Source: Pestalotiopsis fici W106-1 | Taxonomy: Eukaryota; Ascomycota; Sordariomycetes; Amphisphaeriales; Sporocadaceae | Assembly (NCBI RefSeq): GCF_000516985.1 | Contig: NW_006917092.1 | Coordinates: 4,011,925-4,075,924 of the forward strand | Reading direction: 5' to 3' | DNA: 64,000 bases | In this document: positions 1 through 12,354 of the stretch, piece by piece | Layout: each line of letters starts with the position of its first letter | Numbering within the stretch: the stretch's first letter is position 1 | Notes under the pieces: model-generated | Database searches by the model: none | Seen by the model: only the letters and a program-made list of their open reading frames with translations | What the model was told of the DNA's origin: nothing | Made by a program: the position numbers and the translations under genes

Positions 1-379
1 AAAAAATTAAAATTAAAAAATAAAAAAAATAAGAAAGGGAAAAAAGAGAAAAAGAGAAAAAAAGCTAAAAAAATTATAATACAGCTCCGTTCCTTTTTAT
101 CCTTGAATATTTTTAATCTCACTTAAACCGTTTTACCACAATTTTAAAGTCCCTTTATAATACCGATTTTTATTTGCTAAATTATGAAAGTTACAATGGA
201 CATGCCACTTTCGAGATTTTGGGAAGGCCATAACCGTTCGAAAAGTCATCAGCCTTCGGTCTCCGAACTTTGTCAGAAGGGGGGAAACAAGACTGAGACA
301 ACATAATAGGAGCCTACCGCCGATAACAGAATTTCCACACCAGAAGTGATCGATGATATCATTGACATTCAATCAACAG
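1..379. other. Left-edge gene-free stretch with A-rich low-complexity start
   Basis: The first 75 bases are almost pure A/T with runs of A and GAAA-like units. The rest is ordinary mixed sequence with no protein-like frame. I see no RNA gene or promoter here. Confidence 0.5.
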
Positions 380-1379
380 ATAGTTGATCAGCAATTACAT
401 CGGCGTTTGAAAATAATCGTCCATGTACCATTCGACCTGATAGCAGGGTCGCTGAAATCCACCCGAGAGAGCTGCAGTCTTTACGTCCGGGCAAATATCT
501 CACAGATGATATCGTGAGGATTGCTTTAGAGATGACTAAGCCACAGAACTTTCAGCTTATTGTGCGCGCAATGGGAAGCAAAAGCCCTTCTCATACAGCA
601 GCCGCCATCAGGCTGTACAGAAATAGCCACGGGCCACAGGCTCTATTTTTGCCAAATCTTATACAAGCACGTTGATGCTTTTTTTCTAGACCTGCTTAGA
701 CCTTTACTATTTTTTCCCACCTTCACTTCACAGACTTGGTCAAGGAACCAACTACATGGCAACCTACAGCCCGCGAGTTATTGGGTTGCCGTGCCAGCGA
801 GGCAGCCGCTGGATACTTATAGAGCACTCGCCAGTGTATGCTTGACCGCGCCTTAACTTATCGCGATCGTATCGAGCAAGATGCTTGAACGGAGTGAAAG
901 CGCAAGGTCGAGTGGATCGCCGAGAAGAAGACCTCTGGACAGAGCAGTGACCACCTGGAACAATCCTCCCAGAGGTTCACAGCCCTGATTGACACCGTCA
1001 ATGTACAAGGATCTGCTGGAAATGGCAAAGCTCGAGAAACCCTGCGCGAAATGTACGGACTGGAAGACATCACCTTGGACGACCAACCCGTCCGTTCTGG
1101 AGCACAACGAGCACTCGACCGCGCTCATCTGAACAAGCAGACCGCGGCAACTTACGAAGAGCATCGCAAAGAGCATTATCACGCCTTTTCCAAGAACAAC
1201 AAACCCGTTGAAGATCAAGAGAAGCCACACTGCGTGACAAGGAAACCCGTCCCGATGATGGCAAGGGAAACCGTCCCAAGGATGACAAGGAAACCCGTTG
1301 CAACGACCCCGACGAAGTCGAGGGCGATGACGACGATTCTGTCATCAGCATCGGAGACATGAATACGATGTTCGCCTGA
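380..1379 (+). pseudogene. Decayed Ulp1-like (C48) protease-family gene remnant
   Basis: Protein-like sequence runs through several frames on the plus strand without a single open frame. At about 420-590 one frame reads IHPRELQSLRPGKYLTDD, which resembles the start of the Ulp1/SENP peptidase core, where a conserved Leu-rich stretch is followed by a (L/Y)-(N/T)-D-(D/E) motif. At about 755-842 another frame gives RWILIEHSP, which could correspond to the strand around the catalytic His. From about 887 to 1379 the reading continues as a hydrophilic tail, crossing a frame change between about 1200 and 1260 and ending in an acidic segment (EGDDDDSVISIGDMNTMFA) before TGA at 1377-1379. Intact Ulp1 domains are about 200 residues long; here frame changes and stops break the domain. 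In fungi such domains are found both in SUMO proteases and in transposon-associated proteins, and I cannot tell which this was. The family call is tentative. Confidence 0.35.
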
Positions 1380-1859
1380 CGAACGATCGTCAATGGGGAG
1401 CACGGAAGGATTGGCAATGGGTATTTGAGGAATGGTTTTGCAGACACTGACAGAAAGGGAAAGGGATGTTTTTGCGAGGAATAAGGAAAATAATGAATAA
1501 TGAATATGTGATAATGGACACAGCGAGGACGCTGTCTTTTCTTTCGTTCGGAAAGGGGGTTGTTAGGTGCTAGGCACCACGCTAGGTACTAGTACCTAAT
1601 TTCCCCCGCAGCCACAGTAGCTTTTCGCCTTCTTTCTTCATCACTTTTTGCTACACTTGCCACCCATAGATTGATGATCATCAGAGCCTGATAATCCACA
1701 GTCTCGTGGCCGTAGCTAGTTGACAATCATCTTCCACCATAAACCTTCTTCTTCGTCGTTCCCCGTGAAGTACCGGTACTAAACCGCAAGGCCCTGGCCT
1801 TACACTGCGTCTACCCGACCCCGTAGTTGACGGGCGAGGGGGGAATCGTCCCCGAAAAC

Positions 1860-3013
1860 AAGGACACGGACGAGGACGATGTCCGAAGCAACGACCTTCA
1901 TGAGGTCGACGGCGACAGCGAGTCTGAGGTCGTCTTGAGAGATGTCAATATCTTCGAAGGATGTTCGATAATGATCTCACGTACATTGCATGGTTTGAGG
2001 TAACAGGGCGACTTTGAGAAAGCCGAGCCCGTTAATGCTTTAGAGATCGATCGTCGCCATGCTATTATCATGGAAGGTGCCAGTCCCAAGGGATTAATTG
2101 ATTAGTCCAGCTGGGAAGAAACGATGGAATTCAAAGATTCAGATGGGAGCCTTGACCTTCAATGTGTACGAGGTCATCTGATGCTCCTCCATGGGCGATG
2201 AGCGCCCACAGGTGCAGGCGGCCATTAAACAACTTGGTTTGCACTTTTATCCACAGTCGAAGATGATACTTGACAGATCAAAACCCATCGATCTGCGTGT
2301 CGGTAGTGGACGCGGCATCTCTCGCGATGACGCGGAAATAGTCTTACTCAATCGCCAAACGAAGTCGCAGAACGATTTCGAGGACGATGCAAACCGACGA
2401 CATATAGCCAATTAGCAATAGAATGACGATGAAAATAACGACCGTAACACAGATCGCGACAGAAACGCGGGCGGGGAAACCTTGTCGACCTTGTTGACCT
2501 CGGCCAACGAGGCCACAGTGATGAACACCCGTGAGGAACAATATACGCTGAGTATTCCGCCACATACACCTCATCAAGTACTTACGCACAGAGCGTGATC
2601 GTCAGATCACCGCAGCCGCCGAGATCAGAGAATGCCGAGACCTTTCAACTCAGATCCTCCACATTATCGAAGAGCACTTGTCGATGCCCGACAATATGGT
2701 CGAGAACATCAGACTCAATTGCATTGAAGTCTACGACATGACACGACCGCCTTCTAAGAATCCCGTCGACCGCGGGTGACAGGGATACGGAGCACCACCC
2801 ACGCTGCACGATGCAGTGGGCATGTACGTGATTGGCTTGGGACGTTTCCATATCCGATTTCGAGAAGCACTGCGTATGCACGACAGGCAGTGGTTTATCT
2901 GGTCCGATGGCATGAAACCTATATTCGGTCCCCGCGATGGCGATTTCAACGTCCATGATGCGTCGACCAGACCCGTGAGGAGCAATGTACCCATTCAATT
3001 AACCAACCGCTAA
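1860..3013 (+). pseudogene. Decayed protein-coding remnant, family unknown
   Basis: Several adjacent plus-strand stretches read as plausible hydrophilic protein but are split by frame changes and stops. About 1860-2000 gives an acidic Asp/Glu/Ser-rich segment. About 2191-2415 includes QAAIKQLGLHFYPQSKM. About 2425-2597 gives an Asn/Asp/Arg-rich segment ending in TGA. About 2570-2778 includes ILHIIEEHLSMPDNM. About 2816-3013 includes GRFHIRFREALRMHDRQW and ends in TAA. I do not recognise the family. The orientation is opposite to the helicase gene that follows. It could also be several small unrelated remnants. Confidence 0.3.
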
Positions 3014-3259
3014 ATGGTGGCGAGACCATCAACCGTGGAAACAGTGTCTAATCTGATAGAATTACGAGGTGAACTGCATATAATTCTTATTCATCATTAT
3101 CATTCATGTGAAAAGTAAAATCTATTATGTCGAACCGGATGCAGTCCATGCGTAGGTCAAATTTTCAACCCTCGACCGCCGACAGATCAAAACAATCTAG
3201 CTTCGGCTTTTCGTCTATAGGCACGCCGTTCTAGCAGCCGCGCCCCATAGCACCGCCTG

Positions 3260-6200
3260 TTAAGACTTGTAAAAACATCCGGGGGAGAAGCCTTTGAAGT
3301 CCTCAGGTAGTTCAGTGCCGGCAGGGACGACAGAAGACATGTTGACAGTCCAGTCACCATCACGGGGATCCCTTGGGGACATGTGGTCCTGGAACCTAGG
3401 TTGGAGGTCGACAACTCGGTCACGCTCTGAGCAGTACTCATGTAGTGCGACGATGTTTCGAACGCGTCCGCTTCTAGGGTTATGGCCATCGTTACGAAGC
3501 CAAAGTTGATCGCTCTGGATAGCGATGTATCCAAACACTGCGCGCGTTAGTGCTGTATTGTGCAGCTTCGAGTCCCCAGTGAAACCTGGCGAAGCATCTC
3601 GAGTGCCATCGTAGATTACCAAGCCAGCCTTCATGCCTTGGATTGCCTGTATACACCCTGACTTGATCTTGTGCATGGGTAGCTCAGAAGGCGCGATCTT
3701 TGCCAGTTCTCGGCGAAACATCATGAGCTGCGCTTTGTAAGGGAACACGATGAGGACTGAAATGAGCTCGCCATCCTTGTCCGCAGTAGGATTGGTCATG
3801 CAGAGTTGGTTAGCACCAAAGATCAACATTAGCAGCTCAAAGATAACATCGATGGAGCCTCGATTGATGTAGCTGGTGCCAACTCGCTCCTCCATGCTAC
3901 CGGGCAGGTTGATCACCATCGCTGGTCCAATTCCACACGGGCGTCTACCAATTGCGGTAAAGAATCTCTTTACTCTTTCTTGTTCGACAGGAGTATCTCG
4001 GTCAGCCTCGACCATTTTCCCTTCGTAATATTGCCCCGACGGGAAGTTGGAAACGCCTCCTCGGGCACGGTGATTGATGTTCAAGTAGTGGGCGCGGAAA
4101 CCAGCCTTGATCATTCGACTCGGCAGAGACAGCTGCAGTTGCTCACCAAACTGGGCGCAAAAGACCAAATTCGTGTTCTTGTTCTCATGTGCATTAACTG
4201 ACGTGACGACGGGTCTACATTGATTATCGTCACCCGTCATGAATCTCACAAAAGCCTGCCTAGCAAACTGAAGGCCAATGAGTGCCTCTGTCTCTGTCAT
4301 GCGGAAGGCCTCATCTTGCCATACTGCCGTGATTCGAAGCTTGACCTCGCGAACAGCCAGCTTATAGAACGCTTCGGGAGTGCTGAGCAAAACATGTGCT
4401 TTTAGATACTCTTCATCAGAAACGCTTTGAAGGAGCTGTCGTAATTTTGCAATGCCTCTATGTATTTGGTGATATTAGCTATCCGCTATACCTGGCACCA
4501 TGTGGTAAAATGAAAAAACAAGTTCTTCCAAAGCACTTATGAAAAGAGAAAATAGAACAAAAGATTACTTACGTTTCGAAGAAAGTCTCTGGATTATGCT
4601 CGCGTTGATCCTGTAAGGTTTTGATCTGCGCAACGAGGTCGTCATCCGGTGCAGCAATTTCAATTCGCTTTGCTACAAGTGCAGAAATGGCATACTCGCC
4701 ACCTGGAGCGGTCTTGACACGATGATTGTTAAAGCAATCTTTGGACAGTGTTCGAAGGTAAACTTCTGTCTCAAAGGCGTCTTCACCATGATCTTCCACA
4801 TCATATCGAGGTGTACCATTTAGGTTCATGCAATGTGTCATGTACTCATGAGCATTGTCGGGGGTCTGTACGCGACAGAGACGCTTTTGAAGACCCAGAT
4901 TGTAGTAAAGAGCACTCATGTCATCTGCTATCTTGTCAAGCATGTCGTTGGACGGAGCCATGATAAGAAGCTGGCTGTGCGACGGCATGCAAGATGACTG
5001 CGATTGTGGAGCCTCCTCATGAATAGCTTGTTCAATATGTGCTGATGTCGCTTCCGGGGATACGCGGGATTCCTCAGAGCTCGCTGAAGGAGGTCGTTTT
5101 GATGATGAACGATGCTCTGCCACGTTGTCGGGCGCACCTGGAGCTGACACTTTTGTTTCGGTCCAATTCCAAACAACAAAGTCGTCAACGGTGCTATGTT
5201 GAATGATAGCCATTAAGAGTTGCGTGACATGGTTCTTTCCAGACCCAGGAGCACCTGATACAATGCAAGTACCAAAAGGTAGGTTGCGCGTTCGATTATA
5301 CATGGCCTTCTGATCCGCGTCAAACTTGTGATAGATACCAAGAGCTGCCTTGAGAACAGGATCATGCGGAGTAGTGTCTGATTCTGCGTGGTCTAGAAAA
5401 TCCTTGAGGAGTGGCAATGCAGCCGTCAGATCGTACGGAATGACATCGCCTTTGACTTTGGCAATGTATCGCGCGAAGGCGTCAGCATTCGTCCCGGATG
5501 ACTCCGAAAAGTCTTGTCCGGATCGACTGAGGGCACGTAGGCCAGCTTTCAATTGACCGCCATGGGCAGTGCGGACAAACCTCGAGATAAACACGTGTTT
5601 ATCTCTGTTGCGCCGCACTGTTCGAATGGTCTCCGTCGGATCCGAACCAATAACCACACATGGGAGCTTGAACTCAACAACGGGTACAGGTGTCTTGTGC
5701 ATCGGCCAATCTGGGACCGTTGGAGCGCGGACATACGCACCGATAACACCAAGTGGTTCCATCCACGACGGAACGGTCACACGAACGGCGGTTAGGTTTG
5801 GGCACTGGTTTAAGCCTTTGGCATGGAGGAATTTGCGTCCAAACATGGCACCCACCCACGCGGCAACACGGGAGTGGTGGGCTGTAGGAGTCTCGGTGGG
5901 TTCGGCAGGCTTTATACCAGACTTTGAAGACAGACGTGTTAGCACCTCAGTAGTGGTATCACCAATGATGTTAGGAAGTTGAGAAAAGGGGCAGGGGTTG
6001 TATAAACCGATTAAAAGAGAGTAAAGCATGTTCTCATTCACTCACTTTTGCGGCACCCTCTTTGAACATGAGGGCGAGAGCATGGACATTTATCCACTTG
6101 TCGCGAAGGTCGCGAGGTCCAGGCTTGACAACCTTGTCCAGAGCGTCAATAATATGATCAGTTTTGGCTCTGCCGGATTTCTGCGCTATGAAACGAGCAA

Positions 6201-7323
6201 CGATGCAAGATTCGACAATATGGTCTATAATCTTTCGTTTCTGCCTCCCTGTGCTTTCGGGCGTAGGTGGTTTAGGATGCCTGAACGGGATGTTATCAAG
6301 CTGAACCGCGAACCGTTCACCGACCTGAGGGGCTAGTTCCAAATCTGGAGCCGGCCAGACGAAGAAGTATCCAGCAGTAACGCCATTAATTCGGTGACCA
6401 GGAAGCTCAAAAGCAAAAGTATGACAGGCCCGTTGTCTTGCCAGCAACATTGACAGTCTGGTGAACGCTAGCTCGTCGCGCATGGCGATACCCAGGCGGG
6501 CGGTTTGTTCCATGACTGAATCGAATGAATCCACCGGGAGATCAGGCTCGACAAAGGCGCATTCTTGTGTACTCGGCATATCATCGGCGCTCTTGAAGAC
6601 GCGCTTGCTCGGTACCTTCTCAAAGAAAAAGCGATATGGATCGCTTCGAGCCCTCGCAACTGTGGCTGACAGACGTCTCGCAAGGGTGGGATTATCGCCA
6701 CGGTACGATGGGAGAAAGCACTCGATAAGAATATGCTTTGTGGGAAAGGTCGTACCCAATTTTCGACTCTGCCGAAGTACACGCTTGAAGTTAACGCGTT
6801 GCTCATGTGAAGCCATAGTGACCATCGGACCTTGCTTGTAGTCGAAATCCGCCGCCTTCATGAGAAATGTGATCTTGCAAGCGTCGGAGTAGACGTCGTC
6901 GCTCTTAGTATGTAAACCATACTCGCGACAAAAACTTTCATACTTCTCAGCATTTAAAAGCTCGAGTACAGGCTGGGAGGCTGACTTGGGACAAAGTCTC
7001 GCGTTGGCGAAAGTATCATCGTAACCCACAATGGTTATATCTTTTGGCAGAATGTAGTCGATGTCGAGCTTCCCGTACCCGAACTCTGCGGTTGCGACAT
7101 TGACCATGGTACGGGGGCCAGACCCATCGTGATGCGAAGCAGCAGATTTGATGTACCGTGGTTCATATGGAACCAGCCACCGCCTGTTATTGAATCCAGC
7201 TCCGTCAGAGTCTGAAATCACAATAGCAGTGATCTCATGCCAATATCGGCGCTCATGGCTTCTCTCGCCTTCAGGGGCATTACGCTCAGCCTGCGCTATG
7301 TCGGTACGGATTTTCTCGTCCAT
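3260..7323 (-). CDS. Superfamily-1 helicase, NAM7/DNA2-like, three exons
   Basis: Model: complement join(3260..4457, 4573..5921, 6046..7323), 1274 residues. Both introns (124 and 115 nt) have GTGAGT/GTAAGT donors and keep frame. The SF1 helicase motifs are in order: Walker A GAPGSGKN at about 649-656, motif Ia-like LIMAPSNDMLDKI, motif II QDEAF at about 923-927, motif III GDDNQCRP at about 951-958, motif IV-like LNINHRARGG, motif V QGMKAGLVIYD at about 1149, and motif VI TALTRAVFG at about 1177-1185. The C-terminal part resembles the AAA_12 domain of NAM7/DNA2/SDE3-type helicases, which unwind RNA or DNA using ATP. The first about 600 residues show no domain I recognise. The start is uncertain: the first ATG of the open frame is used, but the frame stays protein-like for about 20 codons upstream without an ATG, so the 5' end may be lost or lie in an unseen exon. 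Both flanks are decayed coding sequence. Confidence 0.75.
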
Positions 7324-8280
7324 AACAGTCCATCCAGGATGCAAGTCGACCCATAAAATGGCAAAAGGTTGATGGAATTGTGCGTGTAAAGATTACACCG
7401 TCCGGTTGAAAAAAGTGATCTTGGACTCGCGTCGGAAGTTTTTGCTAGCAGAAAAGGGGTTGCCTGGCTCCTTCTGCTGCTGATCGCGACTAAAATGTGT
7501 TGCTGTTGGTTTGTTTACAACAATACTTTTGCAAGTGTACAGAAGAAGAAAAAAGGAACAAGGTGGGTGAACGCTGAAGCTCAATCAATTGGAAAGACAG
7601 AGTCTTGCAAACGGCGAGTCCGGCCACAAACTAGGGCTTGGTAATTACACAATGGCTCTCGCAAACTTCCTCGACGCGAAGCGCATTCATCTTGTCGCTC
7701 TCCCATCCCAATTTTGTATCTGTTACGGCATTTCTCTATTCATTCGCTTTCGTGCGGCGAAATCAATCTACAGGGAATAAATTTACTGCTTATTTGCATA
7801 CGTGGTAAAGGCGCTCAACATGTATGCGAATGCAATTCCAATTTCCCTTCCAGATTTACCTTGCTAAATCATAAGCAATATTTCAATTCATTCAACAACC
7901 TAGTCTTATCGGCGGGCAATGTGGCCAACCTTCTGTTCAAGTTGCTACATGATTCTATTGTGATGGAGATGCAAACGTGATTGTATTGGCACCTACAGTG
8001 CTTTAGAGAAGACAATTTCCCTTTGGCTACAGTGAACACTCTACAATGGAAATATTTGCCGTATTGATGTGTTCCAACAAAGGCAATCCATCTCGTCGCA
8101 GTAGTGCGAGCAACAAATCTCTCTAGGCCTATCCACGGTCCCTTCTGGATGTCCTGAAGTGCTATAGATAGTACCTACGTACCAAAGAGCATTCCATAAG
8201 AGTGGTCCCTGCTATTCAGCGTTCTGCAATATGATTCTCACCGGGACTTGTGTGTAATATCACTAGTGGGTCATCCTCCT
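7324..8280. other. Gene-free stretch upstream of the helicase
   Basis: There is no frame with protein-like composition beyond short chance ORFs. It should contain the helicase promoter on the minus strand, but I see no convincing TATA element. Confidence 0.4.
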
Positions 8281-9412
8281 TCACCAATACTGCGTCCTTG
8301 AGTAAATATTGTTAAAGGAATCAAAAGAAAAATAGAAAAAAAAAATAGAAAAAATAAGAAAAAATAAGAAAAAATAAGAAAAAATAAGAAAAAATAAAAA
8401 GCCAAAAGCAAAAAACACGCTTAACGCGGAATCATATATGAGTAGATTTGAATTAGGATTCATTGCTTTATTGACATGGTCAATCAATCTCGAGATCTCC
8501 GCATCATTATTTCTGGTTATATTAATAGCGTTGCTATCAGTTATTGTAACATATGCCCGGGCAAGCTGTAGAGCGTGGATCAAAAGATAGTAGTGATTAA
8601 AGAAGGGGAGCCATTCTGAGATTCTTTGCTACATTCTGTTGATCGTCTCTCTTTCGGCCCGGCCCTTATTAAACAATGGTCGGATATCTCGTGGCATTGT
8701 TATGAGTTTTAAGTCATGACTCATGATGCGTGGCAACAATGCTTTGGCTGCTGCAGGTTGTATGTCTTCGGGCTCTCGATCGGGTGATGCAGTTCGACCC
8801 CTCTTGGGGTGACGGACCCTCTTGCGCTGGATCCTCTGGCCGCTCACACTTCTGGAGGGATCTTGGGTTGGGTGGAGAGGAATTGGTCCTCTCATCGGGT
8901 GATACACCACCCTGCGCGGTGCACGAAGCCATCGCTGCGTTACCGCCTTCGACATTTTCGTTGGAATCTCCGTTGTTATCGAGATATGTGTTGGGAGAGA
9001 GCTCTGAAGAATGCGTCTCGTCTACCCCCTTCTCGTTGAGTCCGAAGACTGAAGGCTGATCATTCTCCGAGCGGTCCTGGTTCTCGGCATTCCCTTCCTC
9101 TCGTTTGCGCGCATATGCAGAGGACGCTTCAAGGTCGTTGAGTACGGTTGACTCATGTGAGAAGATTCCCCTGCAGGGTCGTTTTTATCAGCCTCTATAG
9201 TGACTGGACGCGGATTATTGATCGAGCTGGATCGGCAATTTGCACCTCCTTCCTCCTCTCGATTTCCGTTATCGCTCCCCTCTTCGTTTTCCGGGGTCTC
9301 TGTGTACTGTGCCGGCTGATCAGTCTCGTTGCTTATATTGACTTCATCACCTGGGCACTGATCTCCGGGATTGGAACTTCGGTTTTTAACCAGGCATTTA
9401 ACATATCGCGAT
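8281..9412 (-). pseudogene. Frame-shifted coding remnant, family unknown
   Basis: Reading the minus strand from about 9412 downward, one frame gives coherent acidic protein (containing QYTETPENEEGSDNGN and NPRPVTIEADKNDPAGE) to about 9155. The coherent reading then moves to a second frame (TVLNDLEASSAYARKREEG) to about 8800, and then to a third frame (KRVRHPKRGRTASPD and PAAAKALLPRIMSHDLKL). That third frame meets an in-frame TAG at 8629-8631 and continues in the same frame past it (WLPFFNHYYLLIHALQLARA and EISRLIDHVNKAMNPNSN). It ends in a Phe-rich run encoded by a 10-bp tandem repeat. Small introns could explain some changes, but I found no splice pairs for all of them. I do not recognise the family; the layout recalls a decayed mobile-element protein. 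Confidence 0.4.
8331..8400. repeat. A-rich 10-bp tandem repeat (AAAATAAGAA)n
   Basis: About five near-perfect copies of AAAATAAGAA follow A-rich lead-in sequence. It lies inside the frame of the minus-strand remnant, where it encodes an artificial Phe/Leu-rich run. Confidence 0.85.
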
Positions 9413-11709
9413 TAACAATGCTGTATTAAACGAGGGATATAAGAAATCGAATAAATAAAAATGCTAATAAAAAAAAACTCTCCGTAGCAGCTTCTTGTCA
9501 AGACTCGAATAGTATAGACCACGTCTACTGGGTAAAAAGCTTGGCTGCTCATCAAGGCAAGAGCAAAAGCAGTCCCAAATTATACACAAAGCAACAATAC
9601 GGGAGATAGGAGTAGGAAGAACCAAATAGAGCTACACACTACGCCAAGAACGAGACGTCCACATGTAGAAGCTCTTGTACTCTCGTGATGGCTTCATGTA
9701 TTAGGTCTGGGGCAAAAGACCATGGAGAACGGCGCGACCAGGCTAAACTTCCTTTCTGCGAGCGCATCATCGCTGAACATTCCAATGTGCTTCACGTGTG
9801 TGTCGTCACATGTGTGAAGTATTATTCAGCATTTAGGCCATGAAAAAAGCGAGTCGTACAAGACTCGGTGTGTTGCGATTTTCGGCACCGACTCCCCCAA
9901 AGCCCCTGTCCTGGAGCATCATGCCTCCCTTTTGAACCATGATAAGGCTCCGACGACGCCCTCTCGCTAGATTTTCCAGATGGTCGCCATTGTTACTGCC
10001 AGATAGTTAAATTTGGCCATGTCGCATGTTTTCGCATTGTTCGCCCCTTGGGCTGGAAGAGGTGATGCTCATGCGGACGGTTAGGCTGCGCTTCATCTTG
10101 CCAGGAAATGATGTAGGTGGTCCAGAGGCCTCTTCATCACAAGTGGCATCGCAATGCCCCTGACCAGCTGGAAAGGATTGTATTCCTAGCAGCATCAGGT
10201 ATCAGGAGTGCCCAAGTGATACTACAAATGTGTACTGTTTGCTAAGGATTGGGGGCCAGACCAATGCACTTGCAATGTACCTTTCACAGCAACCGGAGGA
10301 GGCGAATTGATTGATTATGAAATATTCAGACGCATTCAGCCTTGCTGTTCCGACAGGGCTGATTTCGGGTAGAGTTGACAGTCAATCTTCTTGACAAAGG
10401 AGTGAGACATCAGGGTCCTGGGAACAGGGTTAGACGTCATGAGGTCCCAGTGCAGTGCGAGAAACTTTCTTTAGCGGTCCCTGCAGGCACCTCGACTGCT
10501 AGAGGACATCATTGTGATGGGCCTGTCGGGTGGCAGCTCTGGGCAGCATTTAGTGCTGGTTGATGGGGGACCAGCTGATGCTGATGGGCCACATGCGGCC
10601 TAGTCTCTTCAAGGGACCTGGGCAGCGTTCAGTGACCATGGTGAGCATTGTGCGGGGCAGTGTCTTCTCGCCTTTTCCATTTTACGAATTGTGTCCATCA
10701 ATCCTTTGACCTTTTTCTATGCGCGTTTCGTCAAAGGTCATGTCTTGGACTCGGCTTGTCAAAAGATGATTTTCAATACAGTAAATAATGAGTGAGGCTC
10801 TTGGTTACCTCTTCCTGTCCAGCACTGCGCCGATGTGTGTAATGGGCGCAAACACGCCAGTCAGCTTCCCTTCCCGGCAACTCAAATGATCAATTTTGAG
10901 ACAGTGCCATTTTCGTCGTGGTGGTCGAAGGTTCTCGTGGTACTAACCCGATGACGCAGGGTCTCTATTTGAGCGCAGCTGTACCTTTTTTATCGTCCTC
11001 TCTTGGACTCCTATGGGACCGGCCATGGACCCTCGAGGAGGGTAAGATCACTAACTGGCTGGTCATAGGTAGTGTATGCACCTCATCTGCTAGATATCCG
11101 AGTGGGCGGTCGGCGATCCTTCTGCCACCAAACCCTTTGCGGCGGTACACAGCAATGAGGCTCAGCCGGCGACACACTGGGAGGAAACCCACATCACCAC
11201 ATCAAGTGTGCTAGTCCCACGCAATGGTCATGGTGTTGCTCATTGGCCTCGTGCCGGCCTCTTTCTATACTTCTAGTTCATCCACCTGGTCCAGCCCTAT
11301 GAAGGGGCCTATCGGATGGGCAAAGGCCCATCTAGTCCATGTTTGCTTTAAAATCGTGCAGGTCGCCCGCAGCTTCGCCCAAATGCTTATAATGGACTTT
11401 CATCTTCCTATTCGTGCCTTGCATCTCTTAGTTCCCGCTTGGATCTGCAGAGACTATACAAGTTGGGATCTAACCGTTTTGCTCCTCTACCTATCGATCC
11501 ACTCAAACAACACCGATCCAAGGCAACCATACAACGAACACCATTAGTGCTTGGCTTTTACTACCACTACAACCTTACCATCGTTATTCGACATATCATC
11601 TTTGTGAATTCAAACAGGCCAAGAACAAACAAAACAACAAATCTGGCCAACACTACCGACTGTCATCCTTGGCCCTGCAAAGGGTTACAGGTGTTGACAT
11701 AAGGTGAAC
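9413..11709. other. 2.3-kb gene-free stretch
   Basis: Only short ORFs without protein-like composition are present on either strand. The last about 300 bases are C/T- and A-rich and run straight into the ATG of the coiled-coil gene, which fits a 5' leader. Confidence 0.45.
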
Positions 11710-12354
11710 ATGACAACTTACAAAATGCCTACCGCCGACTACATTCGAGTTCGCACCGGTCGGCCTCCCGAGTTTATTCGCTCAAACACATTTTCGCACC
11801 GTCACCATCATCGACACCGCCGATGCCACGATGATTGCTGCGGTGTCTCTCGGACCGAATACAACAACCTCGTGGAGCAGAACCACAGCCTCGTGACCGA
11901 AAATGCAAAGCTGTCAAAGGAAAAGGACGCACTCAAGAAGGAGCTTTGCCAGGCAGAAAACGCCAACCGAGCTTGGTCTGCAGAGGCCGAACGCTTGCGT
12001 GACATCAACGGGCGGCTGTCGTCGGACAATGATATCCTCCGGGATGAGAACGATCGCCTCAGGCGATCCATCTCCTCCGAGGACGACCACATCAAGGGAT
12101 TCAAGAGAAGGATCAAGGTTCTCGAAAGGGAGGCGAGGGAGCAAGAAAGGATGACCCGCGCCGAGATCGAGGACCTGACGGAGAACCTGGCCAAGTCAAA
12201 CGACGTGGCGCACCAGTGGAAGCGCAAATGCGAAGAGTGGATGGCCAAGTACGACAAGCTGAAGCGGACCCTCTACGATTATGAGGTCACCATTGCCGAG
12301 CAAAAGGACAAGATTGACCATCTCAAGCATCAACTTCGGAGGTATTGGTGGTAG
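11710..12354 (+). CDS. His-rich coiled-coil protein
   Basis: A single exon of 214 residues. The start is the ATG at 11710; an in-frame GTG lies two codons upstream. Residues about 30-44 form a His/Arg/Cys cluster (HRHHHRHRRCHDDCC) that could bind metal. From about residue 48 to 210 the protein is a long charged heptad-type coiled coil with few Pro or Gly, and it ends in Trp-Trp. No catalytic motif is visible. A structural, scaffold or self-associating role is inferred from the coiled coil only. The overall plan (disordered basic N-terminus followed by coiled coil) is similar to the gene at 17409. Codon use and the absence of internal stops make it a convincing gene, but its function is unknown. 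Confidence 0.7.
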   Translation: MTTYKMPTADYIRVRTGRPPEFIRSNTFSHRHHHRHRRCHDDCCGVSRTEYNNLVEQNHSLVTENAKLSKEKDALKKELCQAENANRAWSAEAERLRDINGRLSSDNDILRDENDRLRRSISSEDDHIKGFKRRIKVLEREAREQERMTRAEIEDLTENLAKSNDVAHQWKRKCEEWMAKYDKLKRTLYDYEVTIAEQKDKIDHLKHQLRRYWW

